DNA from: Saprospiraceae bacterium
GTDB taxonomy: Bacteria; Bacteroidota; Bacteroidia; Chitinophagales; Saprospiraceae
Length of the DNA: 62,602 nt
Assembly: GCA_022844565.1 (NCBI GenBank)
Contig: JALHLK010000025.1
Location: 1 to 62,602 of the forward strand
Direction: 5' to 3'
Shown here: positions 26,584 to 36,370 of the stretch, one piece after another
How the letters are laid out: each line of letters opens with the position of its first letter
Position numbering within the stretch: the first letter of the stretch is position 1
Translations under genes and position numbers: made by a program
Notes under the pieces: model-generated
What the model saw: the letters and a program-made list of their open reading frames with translations, nothing else
Told to the model about the DNA's origin: nothing
The model's database searches: none

Positions 26584-28095
26584 ATGACACAACACGAAGT
26601 AAGAGTATATCCATCCAAAGAATATTTAGCAAAAGAAGATCAACTTGCTTATAAACTCGCAAAAACAGCCATATATGATGCCCCAATCAGTCCAGAGGTC
26701 GAAGACATGGTGATCAATAGAATGATAGACAATGCTTCCGTGGCTATAGCCTCCTTTGGTAGAACTCCTGTCATCAATGCTAGGGCTCAGGCCTTAGGTC
26801 ATACGCGAAGCAGTCAAGGCGGCAACATTTTTGGTCTCCCTAATGATATAAAAGTACATGCAGAGTGGGCAGCATGGGCTAATTGTGTGGCCGTAAGGGA
26901 ATTGGACTATCACGATACATTCCTTGCAGCTGATTATTCACATCCCGCTGATAGCATTCCTGCGGTACTTGCTGTAGCGCAACAAAAGCAAAAGTCAGGA
27001 AAAGAACTGCTCAAAGGCATCATTGCGTCGTACGAAATTCATGTAAATCTTGTAAAAGGTATTTGCTTACACGAACACAAAATAGACCACGTAGGCCATC
27101 TGTGTCCTGCTCAGGCGGCAGGAGTTGCAACACTGATTGGTTGTGATGTAGATACTACCTACCAAGCTATCCAACAGGCCCTCCACACTAGCATCAGTAC
27201 CCGTCAATCTCGCAAAGGAGAGATATCGAGCTGGAAAGCATATGTACCTGCCCACGGAGCAAAACTGGCAATAGAAGCCGTAGATAGAGCGATGCGTGGT
27301 GAAAAAAGTCCAAGTCCAATCTACGAAGGTGAAGACAGCGTCATAGCATGGATATTGGGTGGTAAAAATGCAAAATACTATGTGCCTTTACCAACTTTTG
27401 GTGACGAAAAAAGAGCCATCTTAGAGACTTACACTAAAGAACACTCCGCAGAATATCAGTCTCAAGCATTGATCGACCTAGCATTTAGAATGAAAAACAA
27501 AGTTGACAACTTAGGCGATATACACAGTATACTTATTGAAACTTCTCATCATACCCATTATGTAATTGGTACTGGAGCTAATGACCCACAAAAAATGGAC
27601 CCTCATGCATCTCGTGAGACATTAGACCACTCCATTATGTACATTTTTGCAGTAGCTTTACATGATGGAAAGTGGCATCATGTTGATTCATACACTAAAG
27701 AAAAAGCAAATACACCATCCGTGATTGATATTTGGCATAAGATCAAAACTATAGAAGACCCTCGTTGGACAGCATTATATCATGACCAAGATCCTGATAA
27801 AAAAGCTTTTGGTGGTAAAGTCATCATCACTATGAAAGATGGATCAACTATAATAGACGAATTAGAAAGAGCCAATGCACATCCAGCAGGCGCTCGACCA
27901 TTTACTAGAAAGGAATATATTCAAAAATTTCTAACGTTGACAGATGGGCTAATTAGCACTGATGAAAGCAATAGATTTTTAGATGTGGTACAAAATCTTT
28001 CAAATTTAAGTGGTGCCCATCTTGCTGAATTAAACGTCCAGGTGAAGAGCGAAATTTTTGATAAGTACCCTGAGATGCAAAATGGAATCTTTTAA
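26584..28095 (+). CDS. prpD: 2-methylcitrate dehydratase
   Basis: 503 residues from the ATG at 26584 ([10 protein letters not shown]). An in-frame ATG 29 codons upstream adds a stretch unlike the family. The sequence follows MmgE/PrpD throughout: [16 protein letters not shown], the [22 protein letters not shown] block, and [19 protein letters not shown]. It dehydrates 2-methylcitrate in the propionyl-CoA-degrading methylcitrate cycle. It is followed 23 bases later by prpB, so the two form an operon. No prpC (methylcitrate synthase) is adjacent. Confidence 0.92.
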   Translation: MTQHEVRVYPSKEYLAKEDQLAYKLAKTAIYDAPISPEVEDMVINRMIDNASVAIASFGRTPVINARAQALGHTRSSQGGNIFGLPNDIKVHAEWAAWANCVAVRELDYHDTFLAADYSHPADSIPAVLAVAQQKQKSGKELLKGIIASYEIHVNLVKGICLHEHKIDHVGHLCPAQAAGVATLIGCDVDTTYQAIQQALHTSISTRQSRKGEISSWKAYVPAHGAKLAIEAVDRAMRGEKSPSPIYEGEDSVIAWILGGKNAKYYVPLPTFGDEKRAILETYTKEHSAEYQSQALIDLAFRMKNKVDNLGDIHSILIETSHHTHYVIGTGANDPQKMDPHASRETLDHSIMYIFAVALHDGKWHHVDSYTKEKANTPSVIDIWHKIKTIEDPRWTALYHDQDPDKKAFGGKVIITMKDGSTIIDELERANAHPAGARPFTRKEYIQKFLTLTDGLISTDESNRFLDVVQNLSNLSGAHLAELNVQVKSEIFDKYPEMQNGIF

Positions 28096-28118
28096 TAGGT
28101 CCTTCAAAATTTAAAAAA

Positions 28119-29015
28119 ATGATGATCAACCAAGCGATATCTGCTTCACAAAAAAGAAAGACATTAGTTGAACAGCTAAGTTCAGGCAAAATAATACGCT
28201 ACCCAGGAGCTCCAAATGCATTGATAGCTAAGATGATTGACCAAATTGGATATGATGGAATCTATATCTCTGGAGGTGTGATGGCTAATACACTTGGTTA
28301 TCCTGATGTAGGTCTTACCACTCTGACGGAGATATGTACCCAAGCAAAATATATAGTCAACGCTACATCCCTACCCACCATTATTGACGCAGACACAGGA
28401 TTTGGAGAAGTACTGAATGTGGCACGAACTATACAAGAGTTAGAAATGATTGGCCTCGCAGGATGTCATATCGAAGACCAACAGAACCCCAAAAGGTGTG
28501 GCCATTTAGATAATAAGTCAGTTCTAGCAACCACAGAAGTTGCAAAAAAGATTAATGCAGCGCATCGTGCTAAAAATGATACAAATTTTATGATCATAGC
28601 GCGTACGGATGCGCGTGCAAGTGAAGGTATTGACAAGACAATAGAAAGAGCTAAAGCCTATGTGGACGCAGGAGCTAGTATGATCTTCCCCGAAGCCATG
28701 CAAGATGAAAGCGATTTCGAAAAAATGCGTAAATCACTTGACGTACCGATTATGGCAAATATGACCGAATTCGGAAAATCTAAACTTCTTTCTGTTAGTG
28801 AATTAGAAAATCTTGGAATCAATATGGTGATTTACCCTGTGACTTTGCAGCGAATCGCAATGAAAGCTATTGAATTAGCATTGTTAGATATCAAAAGTAA
28901 AGGGCATCAAAATGATCAGATTGTGAATATGCAGAGTCGTGCAGACTTGTATTCACTTTTAGGGTACGAAGCTTATAATGAATTTGATGAAAATATATTC
29001 AACTTCAAGTTATAG
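28119..29015 (+). CDS. prpB: Methylisocitrate lyase
   Basis: 298 residues. The isocitrate-lyase superfamily signature KRCGH is present (in the segment NPKRCGHL), as are the metal-binding DADTGFGE and the IEDQ segment. It cleaves 2-methylisocitrate into pyruvate and succinate, the last step of the methylcitrate cycle. Two adjacent ATG codons (28119, 28122) are possible starts. Co-transcribed with prpD. An inverted repeat follows the stop codon, probably a transcription end. Confidence 0.92.
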   Translation: MMINQAISASQKRKTLVEQLSSGKIIRYPGAPNALIAKMIDQIGYDGIYISGGVMANTLGYPDVGLTTLTEICTQAKYIVNATSLPTIIDADTGFGEVLNVARTIQELEMIGLAGCHIEDQQNPKRCGHLDNKSVLATTEVAKKINAAHRAKNDTNFMIIARTDARASEGIDKTIERAKAYVDAGASMIFPEAMQDESDFEKMRKSLDVPIMANMTEFGKSKLLSVSELENLGINMVIYPVTLQRIAMKAIELALLDIKSKGHQNDQIVNMQSRADLYSLLGYEAYNEFDENIFNFKL

Positions 29016-29028
29016 AAAAAAGAGTCGG

Positions 29029-29107
29029 CATAACATGAAAAAACGAGAAGTGCCTATCAAAGTCTTTCTCTAGCGTTTGAGATGTCAATTAATTCGTCAC
29101 ACCGACT
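29029..29107 (+). terminator. Structured region downstream of prpB
   Basis: GAGTCGG (29029-29035) and CCGACTC (29101-29107) are perfect complements that close a loop of about 65 bases containing a smaller TCTC/GAGA hairpin. It is probably the prp operon terminator region or a small structured RNA element. No T-run follows, so simple Rho-independent termination is doubtful. Confidence 0.35.
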
Positions 29108-29210
29108 CCATCACAAAACAAATAATCAATTTCTATAGAACAAAGATAATCCACTCTAATGTAGTTGATATATGATTTAGATCATAAGAGAGAGTGATCT
29201 TGGTTGGAAG

Positions 29211-29477
29211 TTACTGCCTAATAAGGAGTTCTAAAAACGCTATTTCTATTACAAAAAACTGCAAACCTAATTGCTGCGTTAAAAGTTTAAAAGTGTCCTC
29301 ACTGGATTATAGCTGCTATCAAAAATTCTCTTTGCTAGGGCACGCAAGCCCCATTTCAGAGCTAAAAACGTTTGCGACGATTTTGTTTCGCTCTTCATGC
29401 CTTTTTCTCAGCTTTTTCTTAATTTTTTCACTACTAAAAGGAGTTTTTAGAACTCCACTAATCTTATTTGGCAGTAA
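29211..29477. mobile_element. 267 bp MITE-like inverted-repeat element
   Basis: The left end TTACTGCCTAATAAG (29211-29225) followed by GAGTTCTAAAAAC is mirrored by GTTTTTAGAACTCC (29443-29456) and CTTATTTGGCAGTAA (29463-29477). The inverted termini are about 35-40 bases with a few mismatches and one 7-base indel. There is no internal gene. The right end supplies the last five codons and stop of the NIPSNAP gene. A frame of 132 codons running through it on the plus strand is not protein-like. Confidence 0.6.
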
Positions 29478-30222
29478 AAAAATCAGACTTTTTCATATAA
29501 ATAGACTCCACTCTATCTACTATTCGACCAGAGACCTCAGAGGCATTACGGATTTCTACCCATTTTGGATCATTTCTAAATCCATCCCATGATTGTTTTG
29601 CAGAAGATTCACTTTTGTGCTGCAAGAAGTATATCAATTTAGGCTGAGCACCATCTTTTTCAACAGTATCAAAGTAGACTACATTAACCATTCCTTGCTT
29701 TGACAACAACTCCCGAGAATGGTCTTTAAATCTTTTTACAATATTTTGATATCTATTTGGCAAAATGTAGTATATCCTCATTTCATAGGTGAGGTCTGAA
29801 GAAAGTTGTTTAGAAAGCTTTTTAGACGGCTTACTCAAATCCTCATTAATGTTCATCAAGATTGATTCAATCTTTGAAATGATTTTACCATTTTCCTCTG
29901 ATTTTTTTTGCACGGCTTTCCAAGCAGGGTCTGCAACAAAATCTTGCCAAGATTTATCCATAGCAGCTTTATCCTTATGAGCCACAATGTAGTACAAACT
30001 CTTATTACCTTCTTTTGTGGGCGTCCAATAGCCAATATTCTTCATACCATGTTTTTCGAAAAGGGCCATCGTATGATTCTTAAATCGCTGTTCTAAATCT
30101 TTTAATTTCCCGTCTTCACAATGGTAAATTCTCAATTCATACAAAAGAGGTTTCTTCTTAAAAGCGGTGAATATTAGAACACACGACAATAAAAAGAGAA
30201 TAAATAATTGTGACTTTTTCAT
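29464..30222 (-). CDS. Secreted NIPSNAP family protein, two domains
   Basis: 252 residues: signal peptide or anchor (KKSQLFILFLLSCVLIFTA), then two NIPSNAP domains (about 28-130 and 145-245), each starting YELRIY / YEMRIY and containing the KHGM/KQGM and DPAWK/DPKWV landmarks. NIPSNAP proteins are ferredoxin-like fold proteins with no settled bacterial function. The last codons (FTAK and stop) lie in the terminal inverted repeat of the element at 29211-29477. Confidence 0.88.
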   Translation of the reverse strand: MKKSQLFILFLLSCVLIFTAFKKKPLLYELRIYHCEDGKLKDLEQRFKNHTMALFEKHGMKNIGYWTPTKEGNKSLYYIVAHKDKAAMDKSWQDFVADPAWKAVQKKSEENGKIISKIESILMNINEDLSKPSKKLSKQLSSDLTYEMRIYYILPNRYQNIVKRFKDHSRELLSKQGMVNVVYFDTVEKDGAQPKLIYFLQHKSESSAKQSWDGFRNDPKWVEIRNASEVSGRIVDRVESIYMKKSDFFTAK

Positions 30223-30311
30223 TATAACTTTTACTGTTTTAAAAAAACCTTACGGCAAGAGAATAAATAAAATCTTTGATTAATTGAGGTTGTTAATAAT
30301 GATTATAACCA

Positions 30312-32864
30312 TCACCTATATAACGTCACTTCTCCTTTTCTATCTAAGGTACAATCATTTTGTCTGTATCTGATGAAATATACATAGACATCTGGGGGTG
30401 CTTTATCTCCGTTTATATTGCCATCCCATGATTCTGTAATTGTCGTTGTAGCAAATATTTCTTTACCCCATCTATTGAATATTCTAAACTCAAAATCAGA
30501 AATACCTGATACCGGACAGCCTACAGGCATAGCTCTAAAAGTCCTATTGGCAATACTATCCGTCGAATTGTTTGACTCTGGAAAAAAGATTTTTGGCATT
30601 TTTATACAGACAGGGTCTATTTGGCCTATTTGAGTACTACTCGTTTTATTACCACAATCATCTGTAGCGGTTACGGTAACATTGCCAAAGTTATTAGCTA
30701 CTTTTATGTTCTCTCCAGTTGTTCCATTGGACCAATTGATCGCTTTAGCTTGCCCGTTAACAATTGCCCTCAACCCAACCATATCATCTTTACAAACATC
30801 TGAAATATCTTGCTGGATGCTCACACTATTGACCACTTTAGGAATATTGTTATCAACTACGGTTGTGGTCGCTATTTTTTGATTACGACAAATATCAAAG
30901 ATGGTGACAGAGTATGTCCCTGGAGCACTTATTTCTATAGCTTGACTAAATCTATTATTACCCCAACTGTAGCCCGAAACGGAAGCATCTGCAATAGCTG
31001 TAAGCCTTCCCGTTCGTGTAGTACAAAAACTACCAAAATCTTGATTTATAGATACTTGGTTGATCAGTCGAAGAGGCACCACATTGATCGAAGCTGTTGC
31101 AACTTGTCCACAAGTATCCGTGATTGTTATTGATACTGGACCCGAGGCGATTTGTATTCTATTAGTATCCCTTGCACCCGTACTCCAAACTATACTTCTT
31201 ATGGGAGCTGAAGGAATAATGTTAGCCCTTACCCTCATCAAGCCATTAGTACAAAAATTACCATCTTCTTGTAATAACTCAACCATAGGCTTTTCATACA
31301 CTGAGATCATAGATGTATCACAGAAGGTATAACATTCATTTGTATTTACTGTAACTATGACGCTGTATTCACCTTCTTTTGTTACCAATAGCGTATCTGT
31401 TTTTTCACCAGTTGCCCATTCATAAGAGACAGCACCTTTTGTAGTAGCTCTTAAAGTAATCATTATGGGTTGATTTGGACAAAATGTCTTACTTTCTAAA
31501 GTCAAAATTGGTACATCATACATGTTTGATTTTGAAGTAACTTTTATTTTTTTTGTTGTGACATCTTGGACAATACCTGATGTAAGAATAATGGTGTCTT
31601 TTTTCATAGGAAGGTCAAACACAATTTGGTTTGTAATTGGGTCCTCACATCTAGCTCCACCATTTACATCCATCCTGATAAAATTAAGGATTGGTTCTGC
31701 CTGCTTTTTGGTCTTTGTTATAGAAGAATAATAAGAAGCTCCGTCCTCAAGTTTTAAGATACCGCCAGGAAATTCTCTTATGCCCTCTACTCGTGGATAC
31801 TTCTTAGAATAGGTTAATACACCAAAACTTGATAAACCGAGTGAAAAAGGAACTACATTTCCTGTTAACGAATCTGTGTATGTACCAACTACTACGATGT
31901 TACCACCAACAGATTCAGAAACATCATCAATAACCACTGGGAACCCCGCCGAAATATCAACATACTTGGTCCAAATCAAGCGTCCTAATGAATCGTGTTT
32001 TGCCACAAAAGACCCAAAGAATGAGTCACTTACATTGGCAGTATTAATTTGATAGTATCTACCTGATACGATGTAACCTTTATCTATTGAGTTAACGATC
32101 CTTTTTGGTAAGATTTGTTTGACTTTTGCGATGGTATCTGTGTAGGTATTGCTCGTGATAATCCTATTTAATGTGTCAAGAATAGTCAAAATGTAAGAAT
32201 CATTGGATGGCGTACTTCCCAATAGACCAGTTCTTCTATTTTGTGGATGATACGAGATATCATTCACCTGCAGGTCTTTACCAGCTGACCTTATTCTGTT
32301 TGTCCTCACAATGGCACCATCAGAAGACATTGTATTAATATAAATCAAACTATCCCTGCCAAGATTCGCTGCATGATAAAAAAGTTTATCTCTAAAAGAT
32401 GTTAGTCTGTTAGGTCCTTTAGAATTACCTTCTGGGTTAGAATCAGCTATTATTTCTATTAGTTCACCAAAACGACCATTTACAGACAATCTACCGATGA
32501 CCTTATTTTTATTATTGGGGTCATTAAAATTAAAAGCAAAAAGAATCGAGTCTTTAGGAATCACTGTGGTCGAAAATTCAAACTTATTAATTTTAAACTT
32601 TTTATCACTTGGCATTTCAATCTGATTGGACCAAATTATGTCACCTTTTGGTTCAAACGCTGTTGCAATTATTGCGTGCAGAGTATCATTTTTAGACAGA
32701 CCTGTGAATACTATTGGCGTTCCTTCATAAGTAGCACTTCCTAAATATTGACCAAAGGAATCTCGCACCATTGGATAGGTCCTATGAAAACCTTTAGGTT
32801 GCATTTGTTGACCAATTAGTGTAAAGCTCGCAAGTACAAAAAGTAGTAGAATATTTTTCTTCAT
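30312..32864 (-). CDS. Large secreted protein with type B (gliding-motility-associated) T9SS domain
   Basis: 850 residues: signal peptide (1-18), a beta-propeller-like N-terminal half with repeated five-residue strand patterns (about 20-430), several Ig/PKD-like repeats (about 450-745, with recurring SxxxGxYSVxVxxxC units) and a type B C-terminal domain (about 755-850: FFPESNNSTDSIANRTF, FRIFNRWGKEIF, WDGNINGDKAPPDVYVYFIRY). It is likely a surface adhesin or gliding-related protein exported by the T9SS. Standing alone on the minus strand, it precedes the glycan cluster. Confidence 0.87.
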   Translation of the reverse strand: MKKNILLLFVLASFTLIGQQMQPKGFHRTYPMVRDSFGQYLGSATYEGTPIVFTGLSKNDTLHAIIATAFEPKGDIIWSNQIEMPSDKKFKINKFEFSTTVIPKDSILFAFNFNDPNNKNKVIGRLSVNGRFGELIEIIADSNPEGNSKGPNRLTSFRDKLFYHAANLGRDSLIYINTMSSDGAIVRTNRIRSAGKDLQVNDISYHPQNRRTGLLGSTPSNDSYILTILDTLNRIITSNTYTDTIAKVKQILPKRIVNSIDKGYIVSGRYYQINTANVSDSFFGSFVAKHDSLGRLIWTKYVDISAGFPVVIDDVSESVGGNIVVVGTYTDSLTGNVVPFSLGLSSFGVLTYSKKYPRVEGIREFPGGILKLEDGASYYSSITKTKKQAEPILNFIRMDVNGGARCEDPITNQIVFDLPMKKDTIILTSGIVQDVTTKKIKVTSKSNMYDVPILTLESKTFCPNQPIMITLRATTKGAVSYEWATGEKTDTLLVTKEGEYSVIVTVNTNECYTFCDTSMISVYEKPMVELLQEDGNFCTNGLMRVRANIIPSAPIRSIVWSTGARDTNRIQIASGPVSITITDTCGQVATASINVVPLRLINQVSINQDFGSFCTTRTGRLTAIADASVSGYSWGNNRFSQAIEISAPGTYSVTIFDICRNQKIATTTVVDNNIPKVVNSVSIQQDISDVCKDDMVGLRAIVNGQAKAINWSNGTTGENIKVANNFGNVTVTATDDCGNKTSSTQIGQIDPVCIKMPKIFFPESNNSTDSIANRTFRAMPVGCPVSGISDFEFRIFNRWGKEIFATTTITESWDGNINGDKAPPDVYVYFIRYRQNDCTLDRKGEVTLYR

Positions 32865-33025
32865 GAAAGAGTTTTAAAATGTTGAGTTACCCAAGATAAA
32901 CTTTTACAAAGCTATATTTAAATTTCAAAGATAAAAACGTTTAGGAATTATAAAAAGTTATTTCAGATATAAATAATATTAACATCCAAAGTTTAATGTA
33001 CACACGCTGAGATGTTTTCTATTTT

Positions 33026-33979
33026 TTATACACTTAATTTGGATTCCCAAAAATTGATAATATCTCTTAAACTATCTTCTATCGAAATTTCTGGCTTCCA
33101 ACCTGTTTCAAGGCATATTTTAGTATTATCTCCTATAATTATTGGATTATCATTAGGACGAATAAAATTATTATTAACAATTGAGTCTACAGAAACTCCA
33201 GAGTATTTTTTGAGTAAGTTAAACATCGTTTGTAAGTCTTGACCTTTGCCACTACAAATATTGTACACTTCACCACTTCTACCATGTTTCAAAAGAAGTA
33301 AATAAGCTTTTACCACATCGCGTACGTCAACAAAATCTCTTACAATTGACAAATCCCCTGTTTCAATTGACTCGGAAGAATTATTTAATTTTCTTTCCAC
33401 GAGTTGTCTAGCAAATGATGGTATGACAAACCTCGAATCTTGTCTAGGCCCCGTATGATTAAATGACCTTGTCATAACAATATCACATCCATAGCCGTCT
33501 ACATAAACTTTAGAAAGTAGTTCTTGAGAGACCCTAGCAACTGCATAAGGACTTATCGGATTTAATTTATGACTTTCTTGTAAAGGTAATTCGTCTTGTG
33601 AAAATTTTCCATATTGCTCAGAAGATCCGATTGATAAAACCCTACAATTAATATTTAAAATTCTGACGGCTTCTATAATATTTAAAAAAATGTTCACATT
33701 ATTATTAAAGCTTTTTATGGGTTCTTTCCAACTAAATCCGACACTACTGTCTGATGCCAAATGTATGATATAATCAGGTCTGTGGGTATTTAATAATGAG
33801 TAGATTGCATCATAATTTGTCAACTCAACATTGAAATTTTCAAATCTTGAAAATTCTTCATCAATTTTTGTATTACGGGTTGTTGTAATAATTTTAATAT
33901 CTTCATTAGAATCCACTAATAAATCAATTAAATATCTGCCAACAAAACCGGATGCTCCCGTAATTAAGTACTTCTTCAA
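33026..33979 (-). CDS. GDP-deoxysugar reductase-like NAD-dependent epimerase (Rmd/GMD family)
   Basis: 317 residues of the extended SDR family. TGASGFVGRYL is the NAD-binding motif at the N-terminus, SSEQYG precedes the catalytic SPYAVARVSQE (Tyr-x-x-x-Arg rather than Lys), and FNHTGPRQ...FVIPSFARQ fits GDP-6-deoxy-D-lyxo-4-hexulose reductase (Rmd) and GDP-mannose dehydratase relatives. It probably makes an activated deoxysugar for the surrounding glycosyltransferases. It is the last gene of the minus-strand glycan cluster, 70 bases after the GT4 gene. Confidence 0.85.
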   Translation of the reverse strand: MKKYLITGASGFVGRYLIDLLVDSNEDIKIITTTRNTKIDEEFSRFENFNVELTNYDAIYSLLNTHRPDYIIHLASDSSVGFSWKEPIKSFNNNVNIFLNIIEAVRILNINCRVLSIGSSEQYGKFSQDELPLQESHKLNPISPYAVARVSQELLSKVYVDGYGCDIVMTRSFNHTGPRQDSRFVIPSFARQLVERKLNNSSESIETGDLSIVRDFVDVRDVVKAYLLLLKHGRSGEVYNICSGKGQDLQTMFNLLKKYSGVSVDSIVNNNFIRPNDNPIIIGDNTKICLETGWKPEISIEDSLRDIINFWESKLSV

Positions 33980-34049
33980 CTGAAAATCTTAAGTTTTATA
34001 CAATCAAAATCTGGTTTCATAATATTGGGTAAAAATCTAAAAGTAGTAA

Positions 34050-35201
34050 TTAGACTATTAAGCGAAATACTTCTGAATATTCTTTAGTCATTTTATCCCA
34101 AGAATAATTCTCAATCGTATACTTGCCTGCACTAATACCCATTTCATAAGTTTTTTGCGGGTCATTCAGAAAATAATTCACTTTTTCTACCCATTTTGCC
34201 TGATCTTCCGTTGGCAATAAAAAACCATTATTTTGATCACTTATTGCATCTTTCAAACCTTGTAAATCCGCTGCCAAAACTACTTTATTTCTGATTGCTC
34301 CTTCTAAAGCGACTAAGCCAAATCCTTCTGCGTCTCCCTTGACATCAACATTTGGAACAATAAAAAGATCGGCCCGCTCTATTAAGTAATTGAGCTCTGG
34401 ATAACTTACACCACCTGTTAAGATAAGTTTTCCATCCTTGATCTTCTGTAATTCTTCAAAATCTTCTGGAAAACCAAGTCCTAAATTTATATAATGATTT
34501 GTTTTGTTAGGAAGTACTAAATTCCTTAATTTATGTCCAAAGGATATCTTAGGGAGTGGACCAACGACCAAATATCTTACATTACTTGCTAGCTTTGGTA
34601 ACACATTTTTCGCAAACCAGGAAAATCCTTTTCTTTTTACAGGCCTACCTATCGAAAGCAAAATTTTAAACTCTTCTAAATATTTATATTTCTCATCAAA
34701 TAGTTGTCTTTCTGCCGTACTCAATTTATAAATATCACTATCATTTCCGCATAAAATGGTGATGCTTTTACTTTTTAATTCGTCAAATTTATCCACTACA
34801 TCATTAGTAAAGCGGCTATCGCAAATGAGTTTGTCGAAGTGTCTTAATCGAGGTACTAACTTTTTCTGATAAAATTTTACTGGAAAAGTTACATCAAGGC
34901 CGTGAATAGTAGAGATAAACTTAACATTGGGAAATTTCAATTTAAGGTCAGCTATGATTATCCCTAGTAGACCATCATTTACATAAACCGAATCTATTTT
35001 TTTGGATTCAAGTTCTTGCATCATCCTTTTTCGGACACTTCGAAAAAATGAAATGGAAGATTCACCTGGTTGGATGATGATCGGAATTAATGTATAATCC
35101 TTTTCTAATCTAATTTTAAGGTGATAATTATGATTTTCCATACCACCAATCGATGGAGGGTGTTTATGTGACACAAATAGTATTACTTTTTTATCGTCCA
35201 T
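34050..35201 (-). CDS. Glycosyltransferase family 4 (GT4)
   Basis: 383 residues with the GT-B two-domain layout. The N-terminal glycine loop HKHPPSIGGMENH, the middle ILLSIGRPVKRKGFSW segment and the C-terminal DLFIVPNVDVKGDAEGFGLVALEG motif (E-x7-E region) are typical of GT4 enzymes using nucleotide-activated sugars, with retention of configuration. It has no membrane segment, so it acts on the cytoplasmic face. It is part of the glycan cluster with the genes on both sides. Confidence 0.88.
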   Translation of the reverse strand: MDDKKVILFVSHKHPPSIGGMENHNYHLKIRLEKDYTLIPIIIQPGESSISFFRSVRKRMMQELESKKIDSVYVNDGLLGIIIADLKLKFPNVKFISTIHGLDVTFPVKFYQKKLVPRLRHFDKLICDSRFTNDVVDKFDELKSKSITILCGNDSDIYKLSTAERQLFDEKYKYLEEFKILLSIGRPVKRKGFSWFAKNVLPKLASNVRYLVVGPLPKISFGHKLRNLVLPNKTNHYINLGLGFPEDFEELQKIKDGKLILTGGVSYPELNYLIERADLFIVPNVDVKGDAEGFGLVALEGAIRNKVVLAADLQGLKDAISDQNNGFLLPTEDQAKWVEKVNYFLNDPQKTYEMGISAGKYTIENYSWDKMTKEYSEVFRLIV

Positions 35202-35401
35202 TCTTGTGATTGACTTTTATTTACAAGCATATCTTGATAATATTAAATATAGATACTTTGTACTTGCTTTTGTTAATAATAAAAATAGAGGTCAAAAGTA
35301 CTAATTTCAGGTTACAAAATTTAAGATTTTAACTGATTTTATTAAGAACCTACTTTATGATCTCCTCTTTAATCATTAATAGGATTTCCCGCAATTAAAA
35401 A

Positions 35402-36370
35402 TTAATTTTTAGGATTTGTGATTTGAGCATACCAAAGATACAATAGAGAAAGAAAAATCCAAAAAAGCTGTCTAATCCTTCTCATGATGCTAAATCCTAA
35501 CCACACCGCTGAGGTAAAACTTCCAAATAGAAGTAACATATAACTGTTGCCTACTTCTTCGATACCCAATTGAGCAGGTATAACTTGTCCGACAGTTTTA
35601 AACGCCATAATCCCATATTCCATTATCACAGACTGAAGAGGTGGTACATTAACATTCAATAACTTCATAATACCATATACTTCTAAACTACCTATTATCC
35701 AATGTAAAACCAACAAAATATTAGGCAACATATGCTTTCGAGAAAACTTTAAAGCTGCTATTTGCCCAGTGAATACTCCAAATTTTTCTACTATTATCGG
35801 TTTTAGTCCAAAATATTTGTTAGAAAAATTTAACAAAGCAAGAACCAAGGAAGGCAATTTCTTTAAGATTTTAAATAGAAATATAATAATAGAAACAAGA
35901 AAAACCAATAATAAAATATGGGGCAGTCCTATGTTGTCCTCATAAAAGATGACATAGGTAGCAAAAGATAAAGCAACTATCCAAAAAAACGACACAATTG
36001 AATACATTCTAAATAAATATAAAGAATTTTTCATCGTTGCCGGATCAACTCTTTGCTTCAAAAGTTTATATTTCAGATAGTCACCACCAAGTGCTCCTGT
36101 TGGATTAAGTTGACCTAACGATTCACCTGCTTGTCTAATAATATACAGTTCCCATAATGGAAGTTTTTTTAATTGCTCAGAATCATCAAGATATATCCAA
36201 GCAAAAGTGGCCATTAGGTTGGCAATTAATGTGAACAATAAATACAGAGGCCATCTATCATCAAATGCAATCAAAAGCGCTTTAACTTCAGAAAACTTCA
36301 CTTGTCCAATTAAAGCAACCAAGGAATAAACTGTAAAGGCAATAACTAAGAAGATCAAAAACTTTTTCAT
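35402..36370 (-). CDS. Lysylphosphatidylglycerol-synthase-TM / UPF0104 flippase-like protein
   Basis: 322 residues, a polytopic membrane protein with about seven to eight hydrophobic helices. Family landmarks are LGQLNPTGALGGDYLKYKLL and IPAQLGIEEVGN near the C-terminus. Members include the non-catalytic half of MprF and many proteins placed in glycan gene clusters, where they are thought to move lipid-linked intermediates. It overlaps the GT4 gene at 36367 by 4 bases, indicating translational coupling. Confidence 0.85.
   Translation of the reverse strand: MKKFLIFLVIAFTVYSLVALIGQVKFSEVKALLIAFDDRWPLYLLFTLIANLMATFAWIYLDDSEQLKKLPLWELYIIRQAGESLGQLNPTGALGGDYLKYKLLKQRVDPATMKNSLYLFRMYSIVSFFWIVALSFATYVIFYEDNIGLPHILLLVFLVSIIIFLFKILKKLPSLVLALLNFSNKYFGLKPIIVEKFGVFTGQIAALKFSRKHMLPNILLVLHWIIGSLEVYGIMKLLNVNVPPLQSVIMEYGIMAFKTVGQVIPAQLGIEEVGNSYMLLLFGSFTSAVWLGFSIMRRIRQLFWIFLSLLYLWYAQITNPKN

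Noticed and set aside
29194-29592. 132-codon plus-strand frame overlapping the NIPSNAP gene end
   Set aside because: It runs through the inverted-repeat element and antisense to the NIPSNAP gene, has odd composition (repeated SS, LL runs) and no domain or start context.
30418-31731. Several plus-strand frames opposite the large type-B T9SS gene
   Set aside because: They are antisense shadows of repetitive beta-rich coding sequence.
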